A program made the translations under genes and the position numbers. Below are positions 52,113-60,594 of a DNA stretch of 64,000 nucleotides, piece after piece. Position 1 is the first letter of the stretch, and every line of letters starts with the position of its first letter. This stretch comes from Candidatus Competibacter phosphatis. Lineage in GTDB: Bacteria > Pseudomonadota > Gammaproteobacteria > Competibacterales > Competibacteraceae. The stretch covers positions 55,746 to 119,745 of the forward strand of contig NZ_SPMZ01000016.1 in NCBI RefSeq assembly GCF_012939995.1, read 5' to 3'. The notes under the pieces are model-generated. The model saw only the letters and a list, made by a program, of their open reading frames with translations, was not told the origin of the DNA and ran no database searches.

Positions 52113-52891
52113 GCCTTACCCCCTGTATCTTGTTGTTTAACCAAAGCTTCATGATCGGATACCGGTAAGGGTAGTAGCCGCAGCGACCGGAGTAAACCTA
52201 TCGGATACAGGCCGCGTCCGAGCAGTTCCCACGCCACCGTGGCGACGATGCGCAGGGTGTCCCGCCACGGTTGGTAATGACTGGGCCGACCTTGCGGGTG
52301 ATAGATCGTCTCGATGGCCACCGTCGCCGGATAGCAGCCCAGCCGGGTGGCCTGAATCAGCAGCGCGCTCTCGAAGGCGAAGCCGCGCCGCCCGTTGTGG
52401 GGCGCGGAGGCGGCGCGCAAGAACGCGGCCGGATACAGCCGAAATCCGGATTGGGTATCGCGGATCGGATAGCCGGCCGCCCAGGAAATCCAGAAGTCGG
52501 CCATGCCGTTGGCGAAACGACGCAAGCCGGGCGCACGCTCGCGGCGTTCCAGCCGGGCGGCGACGATCAGCCGTCCGGGCTGGCGTCGAGCGGCGGTCAG
52601 TAGCTTCGGCATATCCTCGGGGCAATGCTGGCCGTCCGCGTCCAGGGTAATGACCGCGTCCGCGCCTTGCGCCAGCGCCGCCCCCATCCCGCGCCACAGC
52701 GCCGCACCCTTGCCCTGGTTGGCCGGCTGGCGCAACAGTTGCGCCCCCGCCGCTTCGGCCTGGGCGGCGGTATCGTCGCCGGAGCCGTCGTCCACCACGA
52801 TCACCGTCTCCACTTGTCGTCGGGCACGATGGACGATGCCGGCGATGGTGGCGGCTTCGTTATAGGCGGGAATGACAACGGCGACCGGCAT
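52109..52891 (-). CDS. family 2 glycosyltransferase
   Basis: A 260-residue GT-A enzyme of the dolichyl-phosphate-sugar synthase-like group. It has VAVVIPAYNEAATIAGIV, VIVVDDGSGDDTA, ITLDADGQHCPED (the DXD metal site) and DTQSGFRLYPAAF. No clear membrane anchor is visible except a weak C-terminal hydrophobic stretch. Aryl polyene clusters usually carry a GT2, proposed to attach the sugar or head group. It overlaps the lipoprotein gene by four bases. Confidence 0.88.
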   Translation of the reverse strand: MPVAVVIPAYNEAATIAGIVHRARRQVETVIVVDDGSGDDTAAQAEAAGAQLLRQPANQGKGAALWRGMGAALAQGADAVITLDADGQHCPEDMPKLLTAARRQPGRLIVAARLERRERAPGLRRFANGMADFWISWAAGYPIRDTQSGFRLYPAAFLRAASAPHNGRRGFAFESALLIQATRLGCYPATVAIETIYHPQGRPSHYQPWRDTLRIVATVAWELLGRGLYPIGLLRSLRLLPLPVSDHEALVKQQDTGGKA

Positions 52892-52900
52892 GATCGGCGC

Positions 52901-53620
52901 TCAAGCGATCCCGCCGTTGAGACCGATGATTTGCCCGGTCAGATAGCCCGCTTCCTCGGAAGCCAGGAAACCGACCAGGGCGGCCACTTCGTCCGGCGTC
53001 CCCGCCCGTTGCATCGGTACCAACCGCCGGATGGTCGCCGCGTCGAACACCGTTTCGGTGGCCTGACCTGCGATGATGCCCGGCGCGATGGCGTTGACGG
53101 TGATCCCGCGCGAGGCCAGCTCCAGCGCCAGCGTTCGGGTCGCTCCGTGCAGTCCGGCCTTGGCGGCGGCGTAATTGGTCTGGCCGCGATTGCCGATGAC
53201 GCCGGTCAGCGAGGAGATGTTGACGATGCGGCCCCAGCGCGTGCCGAGCATTGGCAGCAGCAGCGGTTGGGTCACGTTGAAGAAGCCGTGCAGACACACC
53301 TCGATCGGTTGTCGCCACTGCGTTCCCGACATGCCGGCCATGGGCGCGTCGGCATGCACGCCGGCGTTGTTGACCAGCACCTGAATCGGCCCAGCCTGCA
53401 ACAGCGACGCCAGCGCCTGGCGGGCCTGATCCTCGTCGGCGACGTCGAAGGCGACCGCTTCCGCCGAACCGCCCGCCGTTCGAATGGCATCGACCACCGC
53501 CGCCGCCCGTTCGGGATGTTGGTGGGCATGGACGATGACGTGCAGACCGTCACGCCCGAGGCGCTGGCAGATCGCCCGACCGAGATCACCGCTGCCGCCG
53601 GTCACCAGCGCTCGTTTCAT
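52901..53620 (-). CDS. 3-oxoacyl-ACP reductase (FabG-like, polyene type)
   Basis: A 239-residue short-chain dehydrogenase. Cofactor motif TGGSGDLGRAICQRL, NNAG at LVNNAGVHADAPM, catalytic Ser in NISSLTGVIG and YAAAKAG (Tyr and Lys), and the C-terminal GFLASEEAGYLTGQIIGLNGG. It reduces the keto group formed in each elongation round. It overlaps the ketosynthase-like gene by four bases and would work with the ACP and dehydratase of this operon, equivalent to the ApeQ step. Confidence 0.93.
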   Translation of the reverse strand: MKRALVTGGSGDLGRAICQRLGRDGLHVIVHAHQHPERAAAVVDAIRTAGGSAEAVAFDVADEDQARQALASLLQAGPIQVLVNNAGVHADAPMAGMSGTQWRQPIEVCLHGFFNVTQPLLLPMLGTRWGRIVNISSLTGVIGNRGQTNYAAAKAGLHGATRTLALELASRGITVNAIAPGIIAGQATETVFDAATIRRLVPMQRAGTPDEVAALVGFLASEEAGYLTGQIIGLNGGIA

Positions 53621-54408
53621 GGCTCGATCTCCAGTTCCAGCCCTCCGCTCTCGCCGGTGGACAAGGTCACCCGGCTTGCGATCGAGTGAGCGATGGCCCG
53701 CAATAGCGGCAGACTCCGAGCGGCCGGATTGCCCAGCCGCAAGGCTTCGAGCTGGGGATCGTCCAAGCAGCTTGCCGGTCGTTCCGCGTTTCGTGTCAGA
53801 CGCAGTGTCGCCAGTCGCCGCCCGGTCGGCGTCGGATTCAGCACCAGCGCCACGGCGAACGGGGCAACGATCTCCCGGCGTTCGGACAACGGAAACGGCG
53901 GGGGCAGATCGTAGGCGACCAGTAGTACCCGCGTCCGATCCGTCCAGGCCAGCGCCGCCGCTTCCATCAGGCCGGCGGCAAAGCTGTCGTCGTAGGCGGA
54001 GAGGCTCAGTGAAGCGGCGGCGCAGCGGGTGGCGATCGACCAGTAACCGGCGGGCGTGTTGTGCACCGAGTGGTGGAAGTGAGTCGGCGAGACCGGCCGG
54101 TCGGGCAGGGTCAGCGCCGCGCAGATCTTGTCCAATACTTCGCTGTCGCCGCCCGAGGAGGCCAGCACCGTTGGCGTGGTGCTTGGATCGATATCCGCAT
54201 GCAGGGCCGCTTCCTGAGCGACTTGCAGCGCCAGTTTGACGGTGGCGGTGGTGCGACGCCGTTCGTTGGCCGGCAGCAGCGCGGCGATGGCGGTGGGCAT
54301 CGCTTCGGCGACATAAGGCCGCGCGTCGCTCAGCACCGCCCGACCGTTCGGCCAGCCCGCCAGTCCCGGCGCCATCAGGCCCACGCCTTCCACTTGAAGT
54401 GTGTTCAC
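53617..54408 (-). CDS. ketosynthase-like chain-length partner
   Basis: A 263-residue protein resembling the N-terminal ketosynthase fold. The family block TVLASSGGDSEVLDKICAAL and SPTHFHHSVHNTPAGYW are clear, but there is no active-site Cys (CAAASLSLSAYDDSFAAGL is the corresponding region). Such proteins pair with a catalytic ketosynthase as ApeC/chain-length factor. Start GTG 54408 has GGAGG at five bases and overlaps the stop of the preceding ketosynthase (GTGA). Codons farther upstream run into that gene and are not part of this protein. Confidence 0.85.
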   Translation of the reverse strand: MNTLQVEGVGLMAPGLAGWPNGRAVLSDARPYVAEAMPTAIAALLPANERRRTTATVKLALQVAQEAALHADIDPSTTPTVLASSGGDSEVLDKICAALTLPDRPVSPTHFHHSVHNTPAGYWSIATRCAAASLSLSAYDDSFAAGLMEAAALAWTDRTRVLLVAYDLPPPFPLSERREIVAPFAVALVLNPTPTGRRLATLRLTRNAERPASCLDDPQLEALRLGNPAARSLPLLRAIAHSIASRVTLSTGESGGLELEIEP

Positions 54409-55601
54409 GCGGCCCTCCGTCCGAACAACAGGCTGCAATTGGTGCCGCCGAAACCGAAGGAATTGCTGAGCGCCACGCGCAGCGGCTGTTCTCGATTGTC
54501 CAGCACGACGCCCGCGCCCAGATTCGGATCGATCCGGCGGGTGTTGAGCATGCCGGGAATCAGCGCGTGCTCTAGGCACAGCCAGACGAATGCCGCTTCG
54601 GTGATGCCGGCCGCGCCCAAGGTATGTCCGGTCCAGCCCTTGGTGGAACTGCACGGCGTGTCCGGGCCGAACACTCGCAGCACCGCTCGATCCTCGGCGG
54701 CGTCGTTCGACGGCGTGGCGGTGCCGTGCAGGTTGATGTAATCCACCTGCCCAGGGCGGAGTTCCGCCCGCGCCAGTGCCTGTTGCATCGCCAGGACCGC
54801 GCCGGCGCCCTCGGGATGGGCGGCGCTCATGTGATGGGCGTCGCTGCTTTCTCCATAACCCAGCAACAGGGGGCGCGCATCGTCCGGCTCGGCCCATTCC
54901 AGCAGCGCGAACCCGGCCGCCTCGCCGATGTTCAAGCCGTCGCGGTCGACATCCCACGGTCGGCAGGGTTGGGAAGAGGCCAATTCCAGAGCGTTGAAGC
55001 CGTACAGTGTAGTCAGGCACAGGCTGTCCACCCCACCGACCACAGCCGCGTCGCAGAACCCTACTTGCATGTGTCGGTAGGCGGAGGCGAAGGCCTTGGC
55101 ACTGGACGAGCAGGCGGTGGAGACCGTCAGCACCACGCCGCGCAGCGCCAACCAGCGCCGGGTGAAATCCGCCGCCGAAAACAGATTATGGGTGTGTCGG
55201 TAGTCGAAGCCAGCCGGCAGGCGGCCGGTGGCGGGATCGCGCTGGCGGTAGGCGTGTTCGGTGGCGCCGATGCCGGAGGTGCTGGTGCCGATGAAAACGC
55301 CGATCCGGTCGGCGCCATGGCGTTCGCGGGCCGCGCGCACCGCCGCGCCGAACCGGTCCTGCTCCAGGCCCAGTCGCGCCAGCCGGTTGTTGCGGCAATC
55401 GAACGGCGCGAACTCTCCTGTCAGCGGGTCTTCTTCCAGACCGGCGACCCGCCCGATCCAGGTGGACAGGGCGGCGTCCTCGAAATCGCAGGGGCGCAAC
55501 CCACTTTCCCCGCGACGTAGTGCCGTCAGCGAAGCGGCAATGCCTCGTCCCAAGGCATTGGTCACGGTATAGGCGGTGACCGCCAGCGGCTTGATGGCCA
55601 T
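54405..55601 (-). CDS. beta-ketoacyl-ACP synthase II-like (polyene type)
   Basis: A 398-residue thiolase-fold enzyme condensing malonyl-ACP with the growing chain. The Cys-His-His triad is intact: TVSTACSSSAKAF (Cys164), INLHGTATPSND (His292) and KGWTGHTLGAAG (His326). GFGGTNCSLLFG is close to the C-terminus. It starts at ATG 55601 and is followed by its chain-length partner with a four-base overlap. Comparable to ApeO/ApeR of aryl polyene clusters. Confidence 0.95.
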   Translation of the reverse strand: MAIKPLAVTAYTVTNALGRGIAASLTALRRGESGLRPCDFEDAALSTWIGRVAGLEEDPLTGEFAPFDCRNNRLARLGLEQDRFGAAVRAARERHGADRIGVFIGTSTSGIGATEHAYRQRDPATGRLPAGFDYRHTHNLFSAADFTRRWLALRGVVLTVSTACSSSAKAFASAYRHMQVGFCDAAVVGGVDSLCLTTLYGFNALELASSQPCRPWDVDRDGLNIGEAAGFALLEWAEPDDARPLLLGYGESSDAHHMSAAHPEGAGAVLAMQQALARAELRPGQVDYINLHGTATPSNDAAEDRAVLRVFGPDTPCSSTKGWTGHTLGAAGITEAAFVWLCLEHALIPGMLNTRRIDPNLGAGVVLDNREQPLRVALSNSFGFGGTNCSLLFGRRAA

Positions 55602-55610
55602 GGTTCGACT

Positions 55611-57980
55611 TCAACTCATCCGGGTTAGCAACGGTCGCGCCAGCGTCAGGGCGGCGACGAAACTGGCCACCACGCCCAGACTGACCGTCAGGCCGATGGC
55701 ATGCAGCGCCGGCAGCGTGGACGTGGACAATAGAATGAACACGGTCAAGGCCGAACCGCAGCACACCAGCAGCGCGTGCAGGGTGCGGCGGCGCGCGGCC
55801 GGATCGGTGCCGGGCCGGCTGAAGAACAAACCATAATCGACGCCGATGCCCAATACCAGCAGCAGCGAAACCAGATGGAACAGCGACAGCCGTTCGCCCA
55901 GCGCCAGCAGCGCCGCCACCACCACGACCAGCGCCAGCAGCACCGGCAGCAGCGCGGCGGCGACCCGCCGCCAGGATCGTAGCCCGACCCAGACCACCGC
56001 CACGATCAGCGCGGCGCCCCAGCCGAACCGGATCAGGGCGGTATCGCGGAAATCCGCCACCAGCCGGTTGGTTTCGATCCGCAGATCCAGGTAATGCGCC
56101 TGGCTGTCGGTGGCTTGCGGCAGGTCGGCGATCAGGGCGCGTGCGTCCCGCACCCTGCTCAGCGGCAGCAGCGCGGTCCAGCCGCGTTCGCCGGCCAACA
56201 GCAGGGCATCGAGCCGCATGCCCAGCAGGGTGCCGCGCAGATCCTCGGGGCGCAACGGCGGCGCGGCGCGCGCGGCGGCGACGGCATCGAGAAAGGGTTG
56301 AAACAAGCCCGGCCTGAACGGCAATCCCGCCGTGGCGATGGCCAGATTGGCTTCCAGCATTTCCGGTGTCGGCAACCGGGCCAGCCGTTGCCGTTGGGTC
56401 TGCTGACTGGGTAGATAGCGCATGGGGCCGTCATGGCCGTCGAGCGCGCCTTCCGCTTGGCGGGCGTCGAGCCAGGCGGCGATGCGTTCGCCGTGGCGCA
56501 GCGCTGTTTCCGCGTCGGGCGCGGTGATGACGATCAGGCGGCCGACTTCCGGCGCACCCAGCGCGGCGCGCAATTCCTGATCCAGCCGCAGCAGCGCGCG
56601 CGGCACCGGACTGAGCGCGGCGATATCGTTTTCCCACAGCGGCGGCGCCCGAACGATCAACACCGCCAGCAGCAGCAAGCCCACGGCGCCGAACGCCAGC
56701 GCCAGTTTCGGGCGCGGTTCGAGCAGCCAATCCGCCCAGGCGCCGACCTCGCCGGGACGCGGCGGAATCCAGTCCGGCGGCAGCAGCGCCGGCAACAACC
56801 AGCGCGCGGTCGCCACGGCGGCGGCGATGCCGGCGATGGTGAAGACGCCCAACTGACTCAGGCCGGGAAAATTCGGGGTGATCATCGCCAGACAGCCGAG
56901 CAAAGTGGTCACCGCGCACAGCCGCAGGGTCGGCCACAGTTGGCGCAAGGTTCCTTCGACGGTTTCCCCAGCGCCTCGGTGGCTGAACAGATAGGTGGGA
57001 TAATCCAGCGTTTCGCCCAGCAGGGTCATGCTGAAGGCCAGCGTGATCATGTACATCTTGCCGAACAGCAGATCCACCGCCGCCGCGCCGGCCAGCAGGG
57101 CGGCCAGCATCGGCAGCGCGCCGGCCCAGACCGTGCGCGGTGACCGGTAAACTCCGATCAGGAGCAAGATCATCGCCGCCATGGCCAGCGTGCTGCGCAG
57201 TTCCGCCTCGGCGCGAATCTGGTCCTTGGCCAGTGTCGCCAGCACGCCGGGGCCGCTCATGGCCAATTCCACATGGGTCCCCGCGCCGGCGGCGGCCAAG
57301 CCCGCGCGAATCGCCGCCACCGCCGCGTGCTGGCCGGCCAGGTCGTAGCCGGAGGCGTGGGTTTCGGCCAGCAACAGGGCGCGCGCGCCATCGGGCGAGA
57401 ACCACACGCCCAGCCGTTTGGCCGGTTCGTTGACCCCGCTCCGCCACACCCTCAGCAGGGTGAGCAGTTCACCGGTCGGGTCCGCCGGCAACCAACGTTT
57501 CTGAAGTACCGCCAGCGGCGATTGCAATTCCCGTAATCGTTGTTCCAGCGCGGCGTGCAAACCCTCGGCGGTGAAGCGTTCCGGCGTGACGGTCGGGCTG
57601 AGCGGATAGCGATGCTCGAACAGCGCCTGCAATTCCGCCTCGGGTAGCGCATCCGCGCCGTTGGCGACCCGCGCGAACTGGCCACTGTCCCGCAGCCGTT
57701 CGGCCAAACGGCGACTGACAGTGGCGCGCGCCGCTTCGGAGTCGCCCGTCAGGCCGATCGGAATCAGGCGGGTGGTCGGGCCGTTGCGCAATTGTTCCAG
57801 CAGCAGATCCGCGACCGGATCGCCACGCGGCACGAATACGCTCAGATCGGCGGTTACCGGAGTGGTCGCCACGATCCAACCGCAGCCCAGCGCGGCCAGC
57901 AGCCAGAGCAGTGGAATCCACCAGCGGCGGCGGCGCTCCGCTGGCTGCGTGGGAATGGAACCGGGGGAGTGAGGCTTCAC
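55611..57980 (-). CDS. MMPL/RND-type lipid exporter
   Basis: A 789-residue inner-membrane transporter with 11-12 helices and two large periplasmic loops (about residues 45-270 and 450-640). It has an N-terminal helix (WWIPLLWLLAALGCGWIV), and helices around AMAAMILLLIGVYRSP and GIGVDYGLFFSRP. This family exports glycolipids and polyketide-lipids. In aryl polyene clusters its homologue is thought to transfer the polyene lipid across the inner membrane. It overlaps the LolA-like gene by four bases. Confidence 0.93.
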   Translation of the reverse strand: MKPHSPGSIPTQPAERRRRWWIPLLWLLAALGCGWIVATTPVTADLSVFVPRGDPVADLLLEQLRNGPTTRLIPIGLTGDSEAARATVSRRLAERLRDSGQFARVANGADALPEAELQALFEHRYPLSPTVTPERFTAEGLHAALEQRLRELQSPLAVLQKRWLPADPTGELLTLLRVWRSGVNEPAKRLGVWFSPDGARALLLAETHASGYDLAGQHAAVAAIRAGLAAAGAGTHVELAMSGPGVLATLAKDQIRAEAELRSTLAMAAMILLLIGVYRSPRTVWAGALPMLAALLAGAAAVDLLFGKMYMITLAFSMTLLGETLDYPTYLFSHRGAGETVEGTLRQLWPTLRLCAVTTLLGCLAMITPNFPGLSQLGVFTIAGIAAAVATARWLLPALLPPDWIPPRPGEVGAWADWLLEPRPKLALAFGAVGLLLLAVLIVRAPPLWENDIAALSPVPRALLRLDQELRAALGAPEVGRLIVITAPDAETALRHGERIAAWLDARQAEGALDGHDGPMRYLPSQQTQRQRLARLPTPEMLEANLAIATAGLPFRPGLFQPFLDAVAAARAAPPLRPEDLRGTLLGMRLDALLLAGERGWTALLPLSRVRDARALIADLPQATDSQAHYLDLRIETNRLVADFRDTALIRFGWGAALIVAVVWVGLRSWRRVAAALLPVLLALVVVVAALLALGERLSLFHLVSLLLVLGIGVDYGLFFSRPGTDPAARRRTLHALLVCCGSALTVFILLSTSTLPALHAIGLTVSLGVVASFVAALTLARPLLTRMS

Positions 57981-58543
57981 CGTGGGCTCACCGTCATCAG
58001 GCTACGGTCACCGTCGGCTTCCAGCGTTTCCACGCTGTCGATCCAGGCCGCGTGGCCCCGGATGACGATGGCGGTCAGATACTGGGCGAATTCCGGTTCG
58101 CGCGGGATAAGGCGCAGGCTCCAGTCGGCGGGCGTTCCCTGAAAATCCAGCCGATAGTAGCGCTCCAGCGTGGTCCGGTCGCCGGCCTGGGTGGCGCGAA
58201 TCGCTTCGACGAAGGGCCGCAGTTGCGGGTAACCGTTCAGATCGAATTGCCGGCGGCCGTCGGTCGGTGTTTCGACCGTCAACCAATGGTCGTCGGCTTC
58301 GTATTCCTCCGGCTGTGGTTGCAAGGTCTGTTTGCGCAGATAGGCCGGGGCGCGGTAGTACAACACCCCACTGCTCACCAGTGGCTCTTGCAAGATGGCG
58401 AGCGTCTTTTCCTCGCGAAAGGCCGCTTGCACCGCCGGTACCGCCGCCAGCGCCCGCATGACCTGATCCAACGCCTCATCGGCGGCCGACAGCCCCAGCG
58501 GCCAGCCTCCCAGTAACAACAACAACCAGCCCCAACGCTTCAT
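57977..58543 (-). CDS. LolA-like outer-membrane lipoprotein carrier
   Basis: A 188-residue periplasmic protein with a signal peptide (RWGWLLLLLGGWPLGLSA) and a LolA-type half-barrel: QAAFREEKTLAILQEPLVSSG, GVLYYRAPAYLRKQTLQP and a final beta-strand run. It probably carries a hydrophobic product between the MMPL exporter and the outer membrane. ATG 58543 overlaps the dehydratase stop. The divergence from true LolA suggests specialisation for this cluster. Confidence 0.88.
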   Translation of the reverse strand: MKRWGWLLLLLGGWPLGLSAADEALDQVMRALAAVPAVQAAFREEKTLAILQEPLVSSGVLYYRAPAYLRKQTLQPQPEEYEADDHWLTVETPTDGRRQFDLNGYPQLRPFVEAIRATQAGDRTTLERYYRLDFQGTPADWSLRLIPREPEFAQYLTAIVIRGHAAWIDSVETLEADGDRSLMTVSPR

Positions 58544-58986
58544 GATGCTGTTTCCGCCGTCGCTTGCGGCGCGATGGCGATGCGGGCTTCCGCCAGTAGG
58601 CGGCCGGCGGCGCTGACCTGAATCGCGTAGAGGCAATGGGCCTGATCGCCCAGCAACAGTTGGGCGGCGACTTCCAGGGGCTCGGCGATGCCATCCAGAT
58701 CGGTGACGAACCAGCGGGCGTCGCGCAGCGCGGCCAGATAACCGGGCGGCGCCGTTTGGCCGGCGGCGCGGGCGCGCAAACCACCGTGAATCGCCGCCGC
58801 CTGGCCGCCGTACTCGAAAGCCATCACGGCCGGCAGTCGACCCTGTCGCCGCAGCGGATTGGCGGGATCGCGATGGGTTTCGGTCACGCAGGCGATGGAT
58901 TGCCCGTCCCAGGCGGTCACCTCCTCCAGCAGGCACATGGCGCCGGCGTGCGGAATCAGCGCCTGAATTTGGTTCTTGTCGATCAA
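58540..58986 (-). CDS. hotdog-fold 3-hydroxyacyl-ACP dehydratase
   Basis: A 148-residue FabZ/FabA-like hotdog protein. The diagnostic ALIPHAGAMCLLEEV is near the N-terminus and VMAFEYGGQAAAIHGG is central. It would make the trans double bond in each polyene round (ApeP-like). No ATG lies upstream in frame after the YdcF stop; TTG 58986 gives the proper family start (IDKNQIQALIPHAGAM). The start is therefore chosen by family length, not by a strong ribosome site. It overlaps LolA by four bases. Confidence 0.85.
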   Translation of the reverse strand: MIDKNQIQALIPHAGAMCLLEEVTAWDGQSIACVTETHRDPANPLRRQGRLPAVMAFEYGGQAAAIHGGLRARAAGQTAPPGYLAALRDARWFVTDLDGIAEPLEVAAQLLLGDQAHCLYAIQVSAAGRLLAEARIAIAPQATAETAS

Positions 58987-59005
58987 CGGGGGGGTTCCAG
59001 ATGCC

Positions 59006-59698
59006 TCAGGTGATTCGGGCCAGACTGTGGCGGTTGCCGGTCCAGCGCGACCAGGTTTTGCCCACTGCGTACCAATGCAGGTAGTACGCTTCCAAGGCCA
59101 GTCGCCAACAGGTCCAGGGATCGCGGCGCAAACGCTCCTCGGCGGCGCACAATACCGGTTGCAGACCCAGGCCGCGCGCCAATGCCTGACCGCGGGCCAG
59201 GTGATAACGGCTGCTGACCAGCACGAAGGGACGCTCACGCAGATCGGCCAGCAATTGCCGAGCGTTGCGCAGATTGTCGAGTGTGTTCAGGGATTGATCC
59301 TCGATCGCCAGGCGGGAGGCGGGAATGCCGAGTTCGAGGAGCCATTCCCGGCCGCGTTCGGCTTCACTGACGCGACCGCCGGTGCGACCGCCGACCAGTA
59401 GGATGCGTTGCCGGGGATCGGCCTGGTACAACGCGGCGGCGCGGCGCAGTCGGCGGGCATGGCCGGGCGCCACTTGGTCGTCTTGCAGGCGGGCGCCCAG
59501 CACCACCACCCAGTCGCCTTCGACGCCGGCGTACGGTGTGTCGCGGGCGATGCGCCAGACGCGACGCAACCACCACAGCCCGCTCAGGCCCAAGGTTGCC
59601 AGCAGCAGCAGATTGGATAGCAGCAAGGTGGTCAGGCCGTCCCAACCCATGCCGCGCTGGCGGACGAAGCGCTTGGCGGGTGTCGTGGCCGGTTTCAT
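59006..59698 (-). CDS. YdcF/SanA-family (DUF218) membrane protein
   Basis: A 230-residue protein. One N-terminal membrane region (LTTLLLSNLLLLATLGLSGLWWL) is followed by the DUF218 domain: WVVVLGARLQDDQVAPGHARRL, ILLVGGRTGGRVSEAERG and LVSSRYHLARGQALARGLGL, with the family's conserved Asn (SLNTLDNLRNA). ElyC/SanA-type proteins act in envelope biogenesis. Its position inside the polyene operon is unusual; its role there is unknown. It overlaps the acyltransferase by four bases. Confidence 0.85.
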   Translation of the reverse strand: MKPATTPAKRFVRQRGMGWDGLTTLLLSNLLLLATLGLSGLWWLRRVWRIARDTPYAGVEGDWVVVLGARLQDDQVAPGHARRLRRAAALYQADPRQRILLVGGRTGGRVSEAERGREWLLELGIPASRLAIEDQSLNTLDNLRNARQLLADLRERPFVLVSSRYHLARGQALARGLGLQPVLCAAEERLRRDPWTCWRLALEAYYLHWYAVGKTWSRWTGNRHSLARIT

Positions 59699-60594
59699 GA
59701 TCCGTCTTCTTCCCAGTAGTCGTAAAAATTGAACCAGTTATAGGGTGCGAGACGCGCGTAATGCGCCAGCCGGTCGGCGTAGCGCTGCACCCAAACACCG
59801 AGTTGCTCCCGGCGCTGGTGCCGGTCCAGAACGATATGCTCGGCCAGTGGCTCGAAATGGATGTCGTAGCGGTTGCCGCCTCGGTACAGGCCGAAGCACA
59901 GAATCACCGGGCAGTTCATGAGCGCCGCCAGCAGCATGGGGCCGATCGGCAAGGCGGTTTCCTGGTCGAGAAAGCGGCAGGGAACCGCCTTCTCGCCCCG
60001 CGCTACTCGATCCCCCAGTGCGCCGATCATGTCGCCCTGCTCCAGGCTTTCCTGGACTTTCAACAGGGTATCTGGCGTGCCGATGGGGATGATGGTTTGC
60101 GCCAGTGTCGGATTCAAGGCATCCAGCAATTGGGTCATGGCCCGATTGTGGGTGGTGTTCATCAAGATTTTGATGGGCAGGTGGCGCAAGCTCACGCCGA
60201 GCGCCCGCAAGGCGTCGAAACTGCCCAAATGCGACCCCAACAGAATGCAGCCTCGACCGGATGCCGCCTGATCCAGAATACGTTGGCCGCCGAAAATCTC
60301 GATCTCGAATTGCTCCAGTCGCCCCGTCAGAAAATAGACCCGATCCAGAATGGTGGCGGCGAAGCAGTGGATATGGCGAAACAGATCCCGCCAGCCCGGC
60401 TCGCGGCCCAGTGCCCGCCGCAGATAGCGTCGGGAGCTACGCCGTGCCGCCGTGGCGGTTATCAGAAAATACAGGGTGATGGGATAGAGTAGAACACGGC
60501 CCGCAGGTCGGCCGACATGCAGGGCGATCCAGCAGATCAATCGCAGTGCCAGCGGATTGCCTCGCTCCGGCAACCGTGCCCACTGCTGGCTCAT
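59695..60594 (-). CDS. LpxL/HtrB-like acyltransferase
   Basis: A 299-residue lysophospholipid-type acyltransferase. An N-terminal hydrophobic segment (VLLYPITLYFLITATAARR) anchors it in the inner membrane. The catalytic HX4D-type motif is GSHLGSFDAL, followed by the family's GDRVARGEKAVPCRFL. Aryl polyene clusters typically carry one or two such enzymes, thought to transfer an acyl or polyene group onto a lipid. ATG 60594 overlaps the deacetylase stop by four bases. Confidence 0.9.
   Translation of the reverse strand: MSQQWARLPERGNPLALRLICWIALHVGRPAGRVLLYPITLYFLITATAARRSSRRYLRRALGREPGWRDLFRHIHCFAATILDRVYFLTGRLEQFEIEIFGGQRILDQAASGRGCILLGSHLGSFDALRALGVSLRHLPIKILMNTTHNRAMTQLLDALNPTLAQTIIPIGTPDTLLKVQESLEQGDMIGALGDRVARGEKAVPCRFLDQETALPIGPMLLAALMNCPVILCFGLYRGGNRYDIHFEPLAEHIVLDRHQRREQLGVWVQRYADRLAHYARLAPYNWFNFYDYWEEDGS

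Noticed and set aside
54409..55020. Extension of the ketosynthase-like gene to 55020
   Set aside because: It overlaps the catalytic ketosynthase on the same strand in a different frame. GTG 54408 has a good ribosome site and matches the family start.
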